From Roseateles_B sp041906185 (GTDB taxonomy: Bacteria > Pseudomonadota > Gammaproteobacteria > Burkholderiales > Burkholderiaceae_C), in the NCBI GenBank assembly GCA_041906185.1, contig JAYRJQ010000004.1, forward strand, positions 193,354 through 257,353: DNA of 64,000 nt, read 5' to 3'. Positions 61,743 through 64,000 of the stretch are shown piece by piece; positions within the stretch are counted from its first letter, which is position 1; every line of letters starts with the position of its first letter. Position numbers and translations under genes: made by a program. The notes below the pieces were generated by a model, which was not told where the DNA came from, did not search any database, and was given only the letters and a program-made list of their open reading frames with translations.

Positions 61743-63481
61743 AATTCGTAGGGGGACTTGCCTTCGTGTTCCTGCTCTTCGACATCGTCGCCTGCATCGA
61801 GCGCCTGCGCGATCTCCTCCTCGTCGAAGATCACGCCTTCGTAGCCACCGTCCCCCTCGTCGTAGTCGAGCAGTTCGTCAGCGTCCTCTCGATCGAAGAA
61901 CTTGGCGATGTCTTCAGGCGCTGGGTCCTTCAGAACACCGTCCCGAATCTTGAACAGCGGCTTGGACCGCGCGGCCGGGTCGTAAAAGTGGATGCCGCGC
62001 GCCGCCAGGTCTTTGAAGCGATCGTCAGCCGCGGCGTGGGCGGGCGTGAATCCTCCCCAACCGCGTGCCCCCGCCTCGTAGTTCATCAACCAGAGCTCCT
62101 CCCGCAGCGACTCTGCACCATCGACCGTTCGCCAAAAGGTCTCGGTCGGAGCGGCGTCCAGCAGGCCTGAAGCAGACAGATCCATGAGCAGCAGCGCGCA
62201 GACGGAACTGGGCATCACCGAAACCAGGCTCACGCATGTTGGATCCAACCTGACGCCCAGCTCCTTGCACATCCAGAGGCACCAGGCCACCTCGCTGTGA
62301 TGCCCCAGCCCCGCATGCTCGCGGATTAACGCGGTGATCGTTCGGCCGATGCGTGCGAAGTTCAGTCCGTAGCCGTAGAGCTGATAGGTCGCCAGAATCT
62401 GCGCGATCGTCTGAAGCGTGTTGGGATGAGACATCGCAACATGGCAGAGACGCGCTTCGAAGACCACCCAGTTCTCGTGCCTGATCAGCACTGAAGCCGC
62501 GCGCTTCAGCGCATAGGCCATCACATTCTCGTCGGCGTTGGTCCTGGCGAGATCGTTAGCCAGCTCAAAGAAGTGGTGGATGTCGGACCGTTGCCGCCGG
62601 CCATGCTTGTCGATCTGGAAACTTCGGAGTTGGTGCGTCCAGTAGTCATCCACGATCTCCGCCACCGAGCAAATCTTGGTCTTCTCGAAGTTGATCTGGA
62701 GCTCAAACTCCTTCAGTGCTGAGGAGAGCGCCGCCAGTGCGCCCTCGGCTTCCGCCACGTTCGCGAAAAACAGGAAGTAGTCGTCGACGTACCTGAATCC
62801 GGCAGGCCAACGACCAAGGGCAGTTCTTAAGCGCTGGTCCACTGACGTGGAGATCGCTTCCGCCACCACATGCGAAGTGTCGGGCCCGATCGGCAGCCCC
62901 ATGGTCTGCTCGTCCTGCCCCTGCCGCAGCGCTTGGTCGATCAGGTTGCCGAAGAAGTCCGCCGTCTTCTTGTGGCGGTTCTCCTTCGCCTTGGCGGCGT
63001 CCTTGGTGTGAAGCGCCCAAGGCACGGAGTGCGTGTAGATCGTTGGGAAAAACCGGGAGATGTCGGTCCTGAGCATGTAGCGGTAGCCCGCTGACTCCAG
63101 CACCTTGAGCTCATGGAGCCGCTGCATGGGGGGGATGCAGGCCGCCCGACCGCCATCGGTCAGAAACCTTGGGTGGCTCCTGCTGAGCCGCGAGCCACGG
63201 TAGTGGCGAAGGAAGTCCGGCCAGTGGCGCGCCACATAAGTGGCCAGGAAAAGCTGCGACACGGGGTTGACGATGCTCGTCGTCCTCCGTTGGTGTCCCG
63301 CCCGTGCCACGCTGAAAAGCTCGGCCTTGCAGGGCGGAGATTTGGACTTCTCCTCATTCACGGCCCATGCTGCCTGCAGATCGGCGACATGCGCAGCCAG
63401 TTGCTGCGTAGTGAACGCCGGTGGCAGCTGGGATGGAAAGTAGCCCTTGCCCAAAAGTAGCGCAGCACGGTCCTTTGCCAT
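61739..63481 (-). CDS. Reverse transcriptase of Abi/UG-like type, possible phage defence
   Basis: A 580-aa polymerase. Palm motifs: A with Asp140 in RTDISRFFPTIYTHSVPWA, B as LPIGPDTSH (196-204), C YVDD (231-234), and a motif D-like FEKTK (265-269). The second Asp of YVDD and Asp140 should hold the metals. Motif B has Ile where group II intron, retron and DGR enzymes have Gln, and there is no intron X/HNH domain or retron VTG motif, so it fits the Abi/UG (DRT) group; the exact class is undetermined. Residues ~300-500 are helical repeats, and 527-580 are very acidic. It starts 7 bases after the hsdR stop, with GAGG just before ATG 63481, so it is cotranscribed with hsdR. Confidence 0.88.
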   Translation of the reverse strand: MAKDRAALLLGKGYFPSQLPPAFTTQQLAAHVADLQAAWAVNEEKSKSPPCKAELFSVARAGHQRRTTSIVNPVSQLFLATYVARHWPDFLRHYRGSRLSRSHPRFLTDGGRAACIPPMQRLHELKVLESAGYRYMLRTDISRFFPTIYTHSVPWALHTKDAAKAKENRHKKTADFFGNLIDQALRQGQDEQTMGLPIGPDTSHVVAEAISTSVDQRLRTALGRWPAGFRYVDDYFLFFANVAEAEGALAALSSALKEFELQINFEKTKICSVAEIVDDYWTHQLRSFQIDKHGRRQRSDIHHFFELANDLARTNADENVMAYALKRAASVLIRHENWVVFEARLCHVAMSHPNTLQTIAQILATYQLYGYGLNFARIGRTITALIREHAGLGHHSEVAWCLWMCKELGVRLDPTCVSLVSVMPSSVCALLLMDLSASGLLDAAPTETFWRTVDGAESLREELWLMNYEAGARGWGGFTPAHAAADDRFKDLAARGIHFYDPAARSKPLFKIRDGVLKDPAPEDIAKFFDREDADELLDYDEGDGGYEGVIFDEEEIAQALDAGDDVEEQEHEGKSPYEF

Positions 63482-63488
63482 GACGACC

Positions 63489-64000
63489 TCAGGCCCGAGC
63501 CGCGCCGCCGCCACCCGCAGCAGGCTTCGGTGGCGGCATCTTGTACGTCGCATCAAACACCGAGTCGGTCAACCAGCGCTTGAAGCTCGGGTTGTCGCTG
63601 AACTGCTTGAAGAGCTCGGTATGGTCGGACAGCAGGGCCAGCACCACCCGGCCCAGCGCCTTGTCATGCTCCAGCTTGGCGTTCTGCTTGCTGGAGTTCT
63701 TCTGGGCGTTCTGGTAGGCCGTGTCCTGCGCCACCTTCGCCGGGATCTCCTCGGCGATCACCTTGCGGATCTTGTCGGCGTCCTTCCACTCGATGTTGCC
63801 GAAGAGGTCATTGAAGGTCTTGATGATGTTGGACAGCTTGTCCACCTCGGGCTCGGGCACGCCACCACCCGCACCCATTGGCGCGGGCTCCAGCGTGCCA
63901 TCGGCCTCGTCCATGGCCATCGCCAGTGAGGCGTTCACCTCGGGACGGTAGCTGTCCATGTCGATGGCTTCCAGCACGCCCTTGGACAGGTCTTCTTCCT
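63489..64000 (-). CDS. hsdR: Type I restriction enzyme R subunit, C-terminal part (continues beyond window)
   Basis: The last ~170 residues of a longer protein; the frame is open at the window edge. The visible sequence, with a run like AIDMDSYRPEVN, SNIIKTFNDLFGNIEWKDAD and DKALGRVVLALLSDHTELFKQFSDN, is the C-terminal helical region of type I R (HsdR) subunits, which binds the M/S complex. The motor and nuclease domains must lie upstream. The Gly/Ala-rich end (AAGGGGAARA) is linker-like. hsdM and hsdS are not seen. It is read in the same direction as the RT and ends 7 bases before it. Confidence 0.78.
   Translation of the reverse strand, partial: EEDLSKGVLEAIDMDSYRPEVNASLAMAMDEADGTLEPAPMGAGGGVPEPEVDKLSNIIKTFNDLFGNIEWKDADKIRKVIAEEIPAKVAQDTAYQNAQKNSSKQNAKLEHDKALGRVVLALLSDHTELFKQFSDNPSFKRWLTDSVFDATYKMPPPKPAAGGGGAARA

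Larger units (their letters stand above)
52992..64000 (+). mobile_element. Mobilizable genomic island at tRNA-Phe (right end outside window)
   Basis: From the tRNA 3' end to the window edge the gene content changes to two tyrosine recombinases, mobilization genes, a LAGLIDADG protein, a Lon-like ATPase, an RHH regulator, a reverse transcriptase and a type I restriction subunit. The base composition looks less extreme in GC than the upstream backbone, with more A/T-ending codons in the second integrase, the MobC/relaxase region and the RT. The duplicated tRNA 3' end expected at the distal attachment site is not in the window. No self-transfer (type IV secretion) genes are visible, so it looks mobilizable rather than conjugative, within the limits of what is seen. 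Confidence 0.82.

Noticed and set aside
61739..63481. RT as a retron or group II intron
   Set aside because: No VTG motif, no msr/msd-like repeats seen nearby, no maturase X or HNH domain, and motif B is atypical for both.

Overview
The window is very GC-rich chromosomal DNA from a betaproteobacterium, most likely a Burkholderiales member of the Rubrivivax/Roseateles/Leptothrix type. This rests on codon usage, on gene neighbourhoods such as yhdP beside a nitrilase-family hydrolase and birA beside a SPOR-type gene, and on a short NtrX-like regulator lacking its AAA+ domain. No rRNA is present, so the genus is not fixed.

Positions 1-52.9 kb are backbone with some accessory loci. In order: the 3' part of a yhdP-type envelope gene, a carbon-nitrogen hydrolase, a lipoprotein and cutA; a leftward arsenic operon (arsR, arsI-like C-As lyase, fatty-acid-hydroxylase-like gene, arsC, aqpS); a compact class II lanthipeptide locus (precursor, LanM, ABC exporter without a peptidase domain); a Ubi-type FAD hydroxylase, an aldo/keto reductase and a large propeller-GGDEF protein; an M28 peptidase, murU-like and hemerythrin genes; tkt, a secreted protein with TonB-like repeats, gapA and a subtilase; SPOR, birA and SET genes; topB, a hybrid-free histidine kinase, an AEC transporter, GNAT, AraC/GyrI and proA; a MuiA-like protein; queC, lemA-like, BLUF and folE; and rsmB, a DUF4390 gene, ntrY and the short ntrX.

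At 52,916 lies tRNA-Phe(GAA), and everything after it to the window end looks like a mobilizable genomic island entered at this tRNA. It has two tandem P4-type tyrosine recombinases, each preceded by iterated GGTCC motifs. Next comes a ColE1-like mobilization cassette: oriT-like hairpins, an MbeC/MobC protein, a relaxase, and an MbeD-like coiled-coil gene embedded in another frame of the relaxase gene. A leftward cargo group follows (zinc-site protein, Lon-like AAA+ ATPase, LAGLIDADG protein) with a divergent ribbon-helix-helix regulator.

The last genes form a leftward operon in which the end of a type I restriction R subunit is followed after 7 nt by a 580-aa reverse transcriptase. The RT has an atypical motif B and a long helical/acidic C-terminal extension, which resembles the Abi/UG defence-associated RTs. 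This HsdR-RT pairing and the AAA+/zinc/LAGLIDADG group are the best candidates here for a poorly described defence or mobile-element system. The lanthipeptide locus is the best candidate for an undescribed natural product. All functional statements are read from motifs and context only; no database search was possible.
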